Positions 1-8,709 of a stretch of DNA of 64,000 nucleotides are shown here, one piece after another. How positions within the stretch are numbered: position 1 is the first letter of the stretch; each line of letters opens with the position of its first letter. The notes under the pieces are model-generated. The model searched no databases and had not been told where the DNA came from. It saw only the letters and a program-made list of their open reading frames with translations. Both the position numbers and the translations under genes were made by a program. Location: positions 53,349 to 117,348 of the forward strand of contig JBBQVL010000002.1 of NCBI GenBank assembly GCA_038211615.1, read 5' to 3'. Source of the stretch: DASWJZ01 sp038211615 (GTDB lineage Bacteria > Pseudomonadota > Alphaproteobacteria > Rhizobiales > Afifellaceae).

Positions 1-2
1 CG

Positions 3-584
3 AACTACGGCTGCCCGCGTCCGCTGCTGCCGCTCACTGACAGCAAGAGCTCGGTCAAGGCGGCGATCGACGACATGATTGCCTATCCGGCGATGGGCAC
101 CTTCATTCCCACCGGACTCGCCTGGGGCTGGCGGGTGCTTTCCCCGCAGCCCCCGTTCACGCAGGGAATAGCGCCGGGCGATGAGCACTACAGCCAGACC
201 GTCAAGGCGCTTGTGCTGCTGACCGATGGCGAGAACTCCGTCACCGCCGCGAACAACCACAACAAGTCGATCTTCAGTGCGTACAATTACACGGGAACCT
301 CGGTGGACGGCGCGTATCGACTGGGCTCGAGCAACGCCTCAGCCGCGGAAGCCAACCTCAACACCAAGACCTCGACCCTTTGCCAGAACGTCAAGAATGC
401 CGGCATCCGCCTCTATACGATCACGTTCGGGTCCATTCCGAGCGCGGCCGCGACGCTCATGCGCAACTGCGCCAGCGTCGACAAGGGCGAGTCGCTCTAC
501 TACCACGCGCCGAGCAACGCGGACCTGCAGAATATCTTCGCGTCAATCGGGCAGGATCTCAGCGAGATTCATCTCTCGATGTGA
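3..584 (+). CDS. TadG-like pilus assembly protein with C-terminal vWA domain (partial, 5' end missing)
   Basis: The reading frame is open from the first complete codon of the window, so only the last 193 residues are present. They hold the second half of a von Willebrand factor A domain: the central strand LVLLTDGENS supplies an acidic metal-binding (MIDAS) position, and a Thr in the upstream GTFIPTGLAWGW stretch fits the next MIDAS loop. Two cysteines (in STLCQN and MRNCAS) frame a small helical region. This matches the C-terminal half of Tad-locus TadG/TadE-like proteins and other exported vWA proteins of rhizobia; the N-terminal TadE-type membrane helix would lie outside the window. The stop codon falls inside the first copy of a 38-bp tandem repeat. 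The Tad assignment is family knowledge, not proven here. Confidence 0.75.
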   Translation, partial: NYGCPRPLLPLTDSKSSVKAAIDDMIAYPAMGTFIPTGLAWGWRVLSPQPPFTQGIAPGDEHYSQTVKALVLLTDGENSVTAANNHNKSIFSAYNYTGTSVDGAYRLGSSNASAAEANLNTKTSTLCQNVKNAGIRLYTITFGSIPSAAATLMRNCASVDKGESLYYHAPSNADLQNIFASIGQDLSEIHLSM

Positions 585-685
585 GGGAGCGGGCCGGATG
601 TTCCGGCCATCTCTCGATGTGAGGGAGCGGGCCGGATGTTCCGGCCATCTTTCGATGCAAAAGAGCGGGCCGGGTGTTCCGGCCC
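571..685. repeat. 38-bp tandem repeat, three copies, each with a terminator-like hairpin
   Basis: Three head-to-tail copies begin at 571, 609 and 647 with an exact period of 38 bp. Copies one and two are essentially identical and the third diverges. Each contains the hairpin GGCCGG-N5-CCGGCC; in the third copy the stem grows to nine pairs (GCGGGCCGG with CCGGCCCGC). The array begins inside the last codons of the vWA gene, so part of copy one is coding. It lies between convergent genes and probably acts as a multiplied bidirectional terminator. Confidence 0.8.
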
Positions 686-709
686 GCCCTGTCATGGAAC
701 AGCTCGATC

Positions 710-1324
710 TCAGGCGGCCTTTGCCTTCGGCGCGGGCGCGGCGTGGCGGATCTCGGTGCCGAGGACCTGCAGGCAGTTCTTCATGAACGCCGCGAGGCCC
801 GGCCAGCCCTTGGCGGAGACGAGCTTGCCATCCATGTGCGCGCCATCCGGCGGCACGTCGATGTAGATGCCGCCGACCGCCGTCACTTCCGGCTCGCAGT
901 ACTGAAGCGCCGCGACTTCCTTGCCGCGGATCGTTTCCGGCACCGCCATCAGCACCTGCACGCCGTGGCAGATGGTGAAGATCGGCTTGTCGGTCTCATG
1001 GAAGTGGCGGATCATCGCCTGCACGCGCTTGTCGATGCGGATATATTCCGGACCGCGCCCGCCAGCCACATAGACCGCGTCGTAGTCCGCGACCTTCACG
1101 TCGGAGAAGCTCTTCTTCAGCGGAAAAAGGTGCCCCGGCTTCTCGGTGTAGCTCTTGTCGCCCTCAAAATCGTGCAGCGAGGTCTTGAGGTTCTCGCCAG
1201 CCTTCCTGTCGGGGCAGACGACATCGACCTGATGGCCGACCGCCATCATGCCCTGCTCGAACACGAAGATCTCGTATTCCTCGCTGAAGTCGCCGGTCAG
1301 CATCAGGATTTTCTTGCCATTCAT
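710..1324 (-). CDS. DJ-1/PfpI family protein (class I glutamine amidotransferase-like)
   Basis: This 204-residue protein has the alpha/beta fold signature of the DJ-1/PfpI family. Visible features are an N-terminal hydrophobic strand (KKILMLTGDF), an acidic pair at residues 15-16 that supplies the usual Glu, the AGGRGPEYIR loop near 87-96, and the nucleophile elbow ICHG with Cys119 and His120. Members act as intracellular proteases, deglycase/glyoxalase-type or stress enzymes, so the exact reaction is open. The gene starts at an ATG and stands alone, convergent with the upstream vWA gene and divergent from the sugar transporter. Length and catalytic residues look complete. The C-terminus ends in an Ala/Lys-rich tail (APAPKAKAA). 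Confidence 0.85.
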   Translation of the reverse strand: MNGKKILMLTGDFSEEYEIFVFEQGMMAVGHQVDVVCPDRKAGENLKTSLHDFEGDKSYTEKPGHLFPLKKSFSDVKVADYDAVYVAGGRGPEYIRIDKRVQAMIRHFHETDKPIFTICHGVQVLMAVPETIRGKEVAALQYCEPEVTAVGGIYIDVPPDGAHMDGKLVSAKGWPGLAAFMKNCLQVLGTEIRHAAPAPKAKAA

Positions 1325-1520
1325 GTCGTGCGCTCCCTTTTCCTCGATTGGTTGCCCCGCCTCGCGGCGGACAATGATGCGCGCTTTCTAGCACAAACCT
1401 CCGGGCCGCTCCTACCTCCCAGAGAAGCGGAATCGCAGGCCGGGCCGGCCGCGCAATTGACATATTCCGCCGGGCCCGGCTAACTCCGCGAACCCCCATA
1501 GAGGGGACAGGAGGAAACAA

Positions 1521-2483
1521 ATGAATCGCTTTTCGAAGATGGCGCTGCTTGCGGGCGCCGTTGGCCTTGCGATGTCGGTCGGCGCTCCGGCGCAGGCGGC
1601 GGGCAAGCACCTCACCATCCTGATGTCCGTGCCGGACATGGCGTTCCCGTTCTTCGTGCACATGATGGACGCCGTTAAGGCCGAAGCGACGAAGCTCGGC
1701 GACATCGACATCGTCGAGAGCGACGGCCAGCGCTCCTCGCCGAAGCAGACCGCTGACGTCGAGGCGGCGATCACCAAGGGCGTCGACGGCATCGTCATCT
1801 CCCCGAACGAGGTGGACGCGCTCGCCCCGGCGCTGCAGGAAGCCGTGGACGCCAAGGTCCCGGTGGTCACCATCGACCGCCGCGTCGACGCGGTGAGCGG
1901 AATCCTGGCGCATGTCGGCGCCGACAACGTGAAGGGCGGCGAGGCGCAGGCCGAGCTGATCATGAAGCTCTTCCCGAACGGTGCGAACGTGATGAACCTG
2001 CAGGGCCAGTCGGGCGCCTCGCCGGCGATCGACCGCAACAAGGGTCTGCACAACGTGCTCGACAAGGCCGCCGACAAGTACAAGTTCGTGTTCGAGGACA
2101 CCGCCGGCTTCGACCGCGCGAAGGGCCAGACCATGACCGAGTCCGCGCTCGCCGCCATGTCGACCCCGCCGGACGTCATCGTCTGCGCCAACGACGACAT
2201 GGCGCTCGGCGCGCTGGAGGCCCTTAAGGACCGCAACCTCGCCGGCAAGGTCGTGCTGATCGGCTTCGACGCGCTGCCTGAGGCGCTGAAGCAGATCCAG
2301 GACGGCAATCTGACCGCCACGATCGAGCAGATGCCGGGCGGCCAGACGAGCGGCGCGCTCGACGCGCTGGTGGCATTCCTGCGCGACGGCGCGCAGCCGG
2401 CGCAGCAGGTGACGCTGCTCACCCCGATCGCGATCACCAAGGACAACATCCAGCAGGCCGAGCGCATCGGCGAGGTGAAGTAG
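1521..2483 (+). CDS. sugar ABC transporter, periplasmic substrate-binding protein (RbsB type)
   Basis: This 320-residue protein carries a classical signal peptide (residues 1-26, cleavage after PAQA) followed by a type I periplasmic binding fold of the ribose/galactose family (Peripla_BP_4). Typical segments are visible: an opening strand with aromatic residues (MAFPFF), the GVDGIVISPNEVDAL segment, VPVVTIDRR, and the CANDDMALGALEAL motif before VVLIGFDA. It should capture a monosaccharide or polyol in the periplasm and deliver it to the ATPase and permease encoded next. A strong Shine-Dalgarno (GGAGGAAAC) precedes the ATG. It is the first gene of a three-gene operon. The substrate cannot be read from sequence, and no kinase or regulator is nearby to suggest it. 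Confidence 0.92.
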   Translation: MNRFSKMALLAGAVGLAMSVGAPAQAAGKHLTILMSVPDMAFPFFVHMMDAVKAEATKLGDIDIVESDGQRSSPKQTADVEAAITKGVDGIVISPNEVDALAPALQEAVDAKVPVVTIDRRVDAVSGILAHVGADNVKGGEAQAELIMKLFPNGANVMNLQGQSGASPAIDRNKGLHNVLDKAADKYKFVFEDTAGFDRAKGQTMTESALAAMSTPPDVIVCANDDMALGALEALKDRNLAGKVVLIGFDALPEALKQIQDGNLTATIEQMPGGQTSGALDALVAFLRDGAQPAQQVTLLTPIAITKDNIQQAERIGEVK

Positions 2484-2507
2484 GGCCTCGACGATTGTGG
2501 TGTGGCG

Positions 2508-2612
2508 CCCCTCCCCCCTGTGGGGTGGGGTTGGGGAGGGGTTTCTCCGCTCCACCCTACGTTTGACGCCCCTCACCCAGACCCTCTCCCCACGAGGGGG
2601 AGAGGGTGGAGC
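2508..2612. repeat. nested palindromic intergenic element between transporter genes
   Basis: The gap between the binding-protein and ATPase genes contains several inverted repeats: CCCCTCCCC (2508-2516) with GGGGAGGGG (2533-2541), GCTCCACCCT (2549-2558) with AGGGTGGAGC (2603-2612), and inside the latter ACCCTCTCCCC (2581-2591) with GGGGAGAGGGT (2597-2607). This is the style of repetitive extragenic palindromes found in rhizobial genomes. Inside an operon it may stabilise the upstream message, favouring excess binding protein over membrane subunits. Confidence 0.7.
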
Positions 2613-2633
2613 GTTTCCGGCGAGGATAGCTCG

Positions 2634-4160
<1,527 letters not shown>

Positions 4161-4184
4161 GCCGTAAAGCGCGGGGAAAACATA

Positions 4185-5216
4185 ATGTCGGACGCAACGC
4201 GCGCGGTGGCACCGGCGCCGAAGAGATTCGATCTGATCGGCTTCCTGGCCCGCTTCGCCCCGCTGATCTTCCTGATCGTGCTGATGGCGGGGTTCGCCAT
4301 CGCCGAGCCCCGCTTCCTCTCGCCACTCAATCTTTTCAACGTGCTCAGGCAGGTCTCGATCTACGGCCTGCTCGCCGTCGGCATGACCTTCGTCATCCTG
4401 ACCGCCGGCATCGACCTGTCGATCGGATCGCTCGTCGCGTTCTGCGGGCTCGTCGCGGCGGCGGTGGCGAAGGGCGGCATCTCAAACCGCTTCAATGTCG
4501 GCGCCGGCCAGGACGCGCTCGGCTATGGATGGGAGCTTGCGGCGCTCGCCGCCATCTGCGTCGGTATCCTCGGCGGGTTCCTGCAGGGCTTCGCCATCAC
4601 ACGGCTGAAGGTTCCACCCTTCGTGGTGACGCTCGGCGGCATGTCGGCCTTCCGCGGCGCGGCGCTGCTCTTCGCCGCGGGCGGTCCGATCTCCGGCTTT
4701 CCGCCGGACTTCGTGTGGTGGGGGCAGGGGCGCATCCTCGGGCAGGTGCCGGTGCCGGTGATCTGCTTTCTCGCCTTCGCCGTGCTTGCCCACATCGTGC
4801 TGCGCTACACGCGTTACGGTCGGCAGGTCTACGCCGTGGGCGGCAACCCGGAAGCGGCGCGGCTCTCCGGCCTGAACGTCCGCCGCGTCACGCTCAGCGT
4901 CTACGTCATCATGGGGTTCTTCGCCGGGCTCGGCTCGTTCGTGCTGGCGGCGCGGCTGAACTCCGCCGAAGCGGTGGCGGGGACCGGCTACGAGCTGACG
5001 GTGATCGCCTCGGTCGTCATTGGCGGCACCAGCCTTTTCGGCGGCGTCGGCTCGATCTTCGGCACGGTCATCGGCACGATCCTGATCGGCGTGCTCCTGA
5101 ACGGCCTGGTGCTGCTCGACGTCTCCTCCTACGTGCAGCAGATCATCATCGGCGTGATCATCGTGCTCGCGGTGGCGTTCGACACCTTCGCGAAGTCGCG
5201 GCGGCGGACGGCGTAA
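4185..5216 (+). CDS. sugar ABC transporter permease (RbsC type)
   Basis: This 343-residue inner-membrane protein belongs to the BPD_transp_2 permease family (RbsC/AraH/XylH). It contains multiple hydrophobic helices, including ones near residues 22-42, 60-85, 95-105 and 115-140. The family hallmark TAGIDLSIGS lies near residues 71-80, and the cytoplasmic coupling segment VYAVGGNPEAARLSGL is also present. It starts 24 bp downstream of the ATPase stop after a GGGGAAAA stretch. One such permease normally forms a homodimer with the double ATPase. Length and motifs look intact; the transported sugar is unknown. Confidence 0.92.
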   Translation: MSDATRAVAPAPKRFDLIGFLARFAPLIFLIVLMAGFAIAEPRFLSPLNLFNVLRQVSIYGLLAVGMTFVILTAGIDLSIGSLVAFCGLVAAAVAKGGISNRFNVGAGQDALGYGWELAALAAICVGILGGFLQGFAITRLKVPPFVVTLGGMSAFRGAALLFAAGGPISGFPPDFVWWGQGRILGQVPVPVICFLAFAVLAHIVLRYTRYGRQVYAVGGNPEAARLSGLNVRRVTLSVYVIMGFFAGLGSFVLAARLNSAEAVAGTGYELTVIASVVIGGTSLFGGVGSIFGTVIGTILIGVLLNGLVLLDVSSYVQQIIIGVIIVLAVAFDTFAKSRRRTA

Positions 5217-5301
5217 CCTTTACGAAGACCTGGCCGGCGCGCGATTTGCGCATCGGCGCGACTCTCGCCATATCTCAGCGGGGCATTGGGAGGTTCGCGC
5301 C

Positions 5302-6324
5302 ATGGGCGGCTTCGATATCGTCGTTGTCGTGCTCGTCGTGTTCGCCGTGATCGTCATATTCTCGGCGGTAAAGACCGTGCCGCAGGGCTACAATTATACG
5401 GTCGCCCGCTTCGGCCGTTACACCAAGACGCTGAAACCCGGACTCAGCATGATCGTCCCGTTTGTCGACCGCATCGGCGCGAAGATGAACATGATGGAGA
5501 CGGTGCTGGAGGTGCCGAGCCAGGAGGTCATCACCAAGGACAACGCCACGGTGACGGCGAACGGCATCACCTTCTTCCAGGTGATGGACGCGGCGCGCGC
5601 GGCCTATGAGGTGAACCGGCTGGAGAACGCCATCCTGAACCTCACCATGACCAACATCCGCTCGGTCATGGGCTCCATGGTGCTCGACGAGCTTCTCTCC
5701 AACCGCGACGAGATCAACGCCAAGCTGCTGCGCGTCGTCGACGCCGCCTCCGAGCCGTGGGGCGTCAAGATTACCCGCATCGAGATCAAGGACATCGACC
5801 CGCCGAAGAATCTGATCGAATCGATGGCGCGGCAGATGATGGCCGAACGCGAGAAGCGCGCCGCGATCCTCGAGGCGGAGGGCAAGCGGCAGTCGGAGAT
5901 TCTGAAGGCCGAAGGCCAGAAGCAGGCCCGCATCCTGGAAGCCGAGGGACGCAAGGAGGCGGCATTCCGCGACGCCGATGCACGCGAGCGCCTCGCCGAG
6001 GCGGAAGCCAAGGCGACGACGCTGGTCAGCGAGGCGATCGCCGCCGGCGACGTGCAGGCGATCAACTATTTCGTGGCGCAGAAATACGTCGAGGCGCTCT
6101 CCGCCTTCGCGCATTCGCCGAACCAGAAGACGTTCCTGATGCCGATTGAGACATCCGGGATCCTCGGCGCGCTCGGCGGCATCGCCGAGATCGCGCGGCA
6201 GACGTTCGGCGGCGATCCGCCGGCCAGCCCGGCGCGGCGGGCGGGCTCCGTGCCGTCCTCCGGCACGCCGTCCGCCAATCCGACGGTGGTCACCGTGCCT
6301 CCGCCCGGAGATTTTCTCCGATGA
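5302..6324 (+). CDS. SPFH/Band 7 membrane protein (QmcA/stomatin-like)
   Basis: A 340-residue protein with one N-terminal transmembrane helix (residues 5-23), then a Band 7/SPFH domain (VPQGYNYTVARFGRYTKTL, the ITKDNATVTANG strand, SVMGSMVLDELLSNRDEIN). An Ala/Glu/Lys-rich coiled coil follows (about 175-245, with repeated ILEAEG/ILKAEG units) and a Pro-rich tail closes the protein. It resembles QmcA/paraslipin-type proteins that oligomerise in the membrane and often associate with FtsH-type proteases. The next gene encodes its usual partner, an NfeD protein, and the stop and start overlap in ATGA, which implies translational coupling. The symbol qmcA would be reasonable, but orthology was not tested. 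Confidence 0.9.
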   Translation: MGGFDIVVVVLVVFAVIVIFSAVKTVPQGYNYTVARFGRYTKTLKPGLSMIVPFVDRIGAKMNMMETVLEVPSQEVITKDNATVTANGITFFQVMDAARAAYEVNRLENAILNLTMTNIRSVMGSMVLDELLSNRDEINAKLLRVVDAASEPWGVKITRIEIKDIDPPKNLIESMARQMMAEREKRAAILEAEGKRQSEILKAEGQKQARILEAEGRKEAAFRDADARERLAEAEAKATTLVSEAIAAGDVQAINYFVAQKYVEALSAFAHSPNQKTFLMPIETSGILGALGGIAEIARQTFGGDPPASPARRAGSVPSSGTPSANPTVVTVPPPGDFLR

Positions 6325-6767
6325 TCGTCGACCTCATCGCGAGGCTCGGCGGCTGGTCCTGGTGGGTGCTGGGGCTCGTGCTGCTCGGAGCCGAGGTCCT
6401 GCTGCCGGGGTTCTTCTTCCTCTGGTTCGGGGTCGCCGCGATCCTGATCGGCATCAGCGCGCTGCTCGTCGATTGGCCGTGGCAGCTGCAGGTGGTCGGC
6501 TTCGTGGTGCTGTCGCTGGTGGCGGCGCTCATCGCGCGCCGCTTCATCGGCACGAAGGGCGGCAACACCGCCGACCCGCATCTCAACGCCCGCTCGGGGC
6601 GCTTTGTCGGACAGACCTACATCCTCGCCGAGCCGATCGTGGAAGGGCGCGGCCGGCTTGAGATCAACGATGGCGTCTGGCAGGTGCGCGGCCCGGACGC
6701 GCCGGCCGGCGCGCGGGTGAAGGTCACCGGCGCCGAAGGCACGGTGCTGATGGTGACGAGCGCGTGA
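6321..6767 (+). CDS. NfeD family protein
   Basis: This 148-residue protein has two to three N-terminal hydrophobic helices (about residues 12-72, with a GAEVLLPGFFFLWFG turn) and a C-terminal OB-fold domain (about 85-148, RSGRFVGQTYILAEPIVEGRGRL region, ending in VTGAEGTVLMV). That is the short NfeD architecture, encoded in operon with stomatin/SPFH proteins, as here: its ATG overlaps the stop of the preceding gene by 4 nt. The pair is thought to act in membrane protein quality control or microdomain organisation. No protease domain is present, so it is the short NfeD1b-like form. Start, length and context all agree. Confidence 0.9.
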   Translation: MIVDLIARLGGWSWWVLGLVLLGAEVLLPGFFFLWFGVAAILIGISALLVDWPWQLQVVGFVVLSLVAALIARRFIGTKGGNTADPHLNARSGRFVGQTYILAEPIVEGRGRLEINDGVWQVRGPDAPAGARVKVTGAEGTVLMVTSA

Positions 6768-6792
6768 GAGCAGCCTCACCTTCCTCTCAGGT

Positions 6793-6933
6793 TGTCATCC
6801 CGGTTCGGCCGAAGGCCGAGACCGGGACCCATAGACGCCACGGGGAGCAGAAGGCGCGCAGGGTGGTGCGGTGTCTCCTTCGCCGGTGGCTATGGGTCCC
6901 GGTCTTGCCGCTTCGCGTCAAACCGGGATGACA
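6793..6933. repeat. long inverted-repeat element (rhizobial palindromic repeat)
   Basis: Perfect 13-bp outer arms (TGTCATCCCGGTT at 6793-6805 and its complement at 6921-6933) enclose perfect 15-bp inner arms (GACCGGGACCCATAG at 6820-6834 and its complement at 6890-6904). The whole 141-bp unit can fold as a long interrupted hairpin between convergent genes. Its composition is typical of mobile intergenic palindromes in Hyphomicrobiales. It may also terminate transcription from both sides. Confidence 0.8.
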
Positions 6934-6957
6934 AACGCAAAAGTCGCCGGCGAAGCG

Positions 6958-7953
6958 TCAGGCCACACCGATCCGCAGCAGATCGTGCATGTGCACGATG
7001 CCGACGGGCCTCTCGTCCTCCACCACCAGCAGTGCGGTGATGGCGGAGGCGTTCAGCGTCTCCAGCGCCGAGGCGACCAGCGCGTCGGGGTCGATGGTTT
7101 TTGGATCGTGCGTCATCACCTCGTCGACCGGACGCTCCAGGATATCGCCCGACAGGTGACGGCGAAGATCGCCGTCGGTCAGGATGCCGACCAGCCGACC
7201 CGCCTTGTCGGTGATGCCGAGACAGCCAAAACCCTTGTTGGAGATAAGAAGCAGCGCGTCGCGCATCAGCGTGCCGAGCGGCGCGAGCGGCAGCCGCTCG
7301 CCCGAATGCATCACGTCGCGCACATGCAGCAGGTTCGCCCCGAGCGAGCCGCCGGGATGGAATTTCAGGAAATCGTCGGCCGTGAAGCCGCGCGCCTCGA
7401 GCAGCGCGATCGAGAGCGCGTCGCCGAGCGCGAGCTGGATCAGCGTGGAGGTGGTCGGCGCGAGGCCATGCGGGCAGGCCTCCTCGACCCGCGGCAGCTC
7501 CAGCACCAGGTCGGCGGAGCGGCCAAGCGTGGAATCGGCGCGCGATGTGACCGCGATGAAGGGCACGCGGAAGCGGCGCGAATAGACGACGATGTTGCGA
7601 AGCTCGGCCGTCTCCCCCGACCAGGAGAGCGCCAGCACCACATCGTCCTTGGTGATCATGCCAAGGTCGCCGTGGCTCGCCTCGGCCGGATGCACGAAGA
7701 AGGCCGGTGTGCCGGTGGAGGCGAGCGTCGCCGCAACCTTCGCGCCGATATGGCCGCTCTTGCCCATGCCTGTGACGATGACGCGGCCCGCGGCGTTGAC
7801 GATCAGCTCGAGCGCCGCCTCGAACGGCTGGCGCATCTCGCCTTCGAGCGCCTGCTGCAGCGCGCAAAGCCCCGCCACCTCGACCTGCAGAGTACGCGCC
7901 GCCGGGCTCGGGGAGGCTGCGCGGCGCGGATGCACGAGGGAATGGGGGGCCAT
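6958..7953 (-). CDS. kdsD: arabinose-5-phosphate isomerase (KdsD/KpsF type)
   Basis: This enzyme interconverts D-ribulose 5-phosphate and D-arabinose 5-phosphate, the first step toward Kdo for lipopolysaccharide. The 331-residue protein has a SIS domain (about residues 48-180; TGMGKSGHIG at 61-70, SWSGET at 110-115, and an EASHGDLGMI stretch) followed by a CBS pair (about 215-325). This is the full-length KdsD/GutQ architecture. The frame extends upstream to a GTG at 7980, but the ATG at 7953 is preceded by AAAGGAC at good spacing and is chosen. The gene stands alone and faces the NfeD gene across a palindromic repeat. A capsule-type KpsF role is possible. Confidence 0.9.
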   Translation of the reverse strand: MAPHSLVHPRRAASPSPAARTLQVEVAGLCALQQALEGEMRQPFEAALELIVNAAGRVIVTGMGKSGHIGAKVAATLASTGTPAFFVHPAEASHGDLGMITKDDVVLALSWSGETAELRNIVVYSRRFRVPFIAVTSRADSTLGRSADLVLELPRVEEACPHGLAPTTSTLIQLALGDALSIALLEARGFTADDFLKFHPGGSLGANLLHVRDVMHSGERLPLAPLGTLMRDALLLISNKGFGCLGITDKAGRLVGILTDGDLRRHLSGDILERPVDEVMTHDPKTIDPDALVASALETLNASAITALLVVEDERPVGIVHMHDLLRIGVA

Positions 7954-8259
7954 GGATCGTCCTTTTGCGCTTTGTACCACGCCGCGCGGCTGGCGGCGAG
8001 GCTCCCGGAAAATCTTGTTAACCTCTTTCCATCACGCGATCTCCGCGAAATTAAGGAGAAGCCGCGGTGGGCGGCAAGCCCCCGGGATTCTTCGACCGCG
8101 TAAAGCAATCGTTGGGGATGTCTCCCCATCGATAATTAAAATCCTCATGAAACAAGTGACCCCGTCTTCGGACACGAGAGGCGCGCATCCGCGCGGGTGC
8201 GTGGAGACTTCGCCGGCCATGATGCGGCGAAGGGCTCGCGAAGCGAGGGAGTTCACAGC
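7954..8259. other. divergent intergenic region with a GTTAACC box and a possible mini-ORF
   Basis: This gap separates kdsD from a small-protein gene. At 8004-8022 it contains CCGGAAAATCTTGTTAACC, a box that recurs with small changes near 10530 and 11372 and probably marks a promoter. At 8067-8135 a 22-codon frame starts at GTG after AAGGAG and contains FFDRVKQSLG; it could be a leader or small protein, or chance. An AT-rich stretch at 8131-8152 may be promoter sequence for the downstream small gene. No larger gene is visible. Confidence 0.4.
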
Positions 8260-8466
8260 ATGAAGAGCCCGCGGCCGCAGGCGGCCAACGACGAGACGAC
8301 ATTCGAGCTGAAGGCGAGCGCCGACTCGTCCGGCATGGCGAAGCTCCGCATCAACTGCATGGTCAGCATCCCGACCGGCATCCGCATCCTCGCAATGATC
8401 GACGCGGAAGGCACGGCGGCGGAGGCTGCACAGCAGGGCAAGAAGATGGCGGAAGCGGAGGCCTGA
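8260..8466 (+). CDS. small hypothetical protein (68 aa)
   Basis: A 68-residue frame starts at an ATG preceded by GAGGGAG. The sequence has a polar start, a central stretch that looks like two strands (TTFELKAS and MAKLRINCMVSIPTGIRILAMID) and a short Ala/Glu/Lys helix at the end. No signal peptide or membrane helix is evident. I do not recognise a family. Codon use fits the neighbourhood, but a 62-aa frame exists on the opposite strand, so the call is tentative. It is followed by the PAS-GGDEF-EAL gene after 243 bp that hold no clear terminator. Confidence 0.5.
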   Translation: MKSPRPQAANDETTFELKASADSSGMAKLRINCMVSIPTGIRILAMIDAEGTAAEAAQQGKKMAEAEA

Positions 8467-8709
8467 GCCGAGCCGGCATTTCGAGGCAGCCTCGCTCAGG
8501 CTGGTGACAAAAGTAGCAAGAGATGCCCCGTGGGGGCGCCTCTCCGGACGCCGCATGCAACCGCGTCCCGTCTCCAATATCCCTGCTGTTTGTGGGATGC
8601 GCGCCAGGGCCTGCACCCGCCCTGGTGGTCCTTAAGATTCGAAGGATTAGTCGGCTCAAAACTTAAGGTGGCAGGCGCGTGGTCTCCAGGAAAGTCTGCG
8701 AGAGTTCCA

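Noticed and set aside
571..685. CRISPR-like regular repeat
   Set aside because: Units are directly contiguous with no unique spacers, there are only three copies and no cas genes are nearby.
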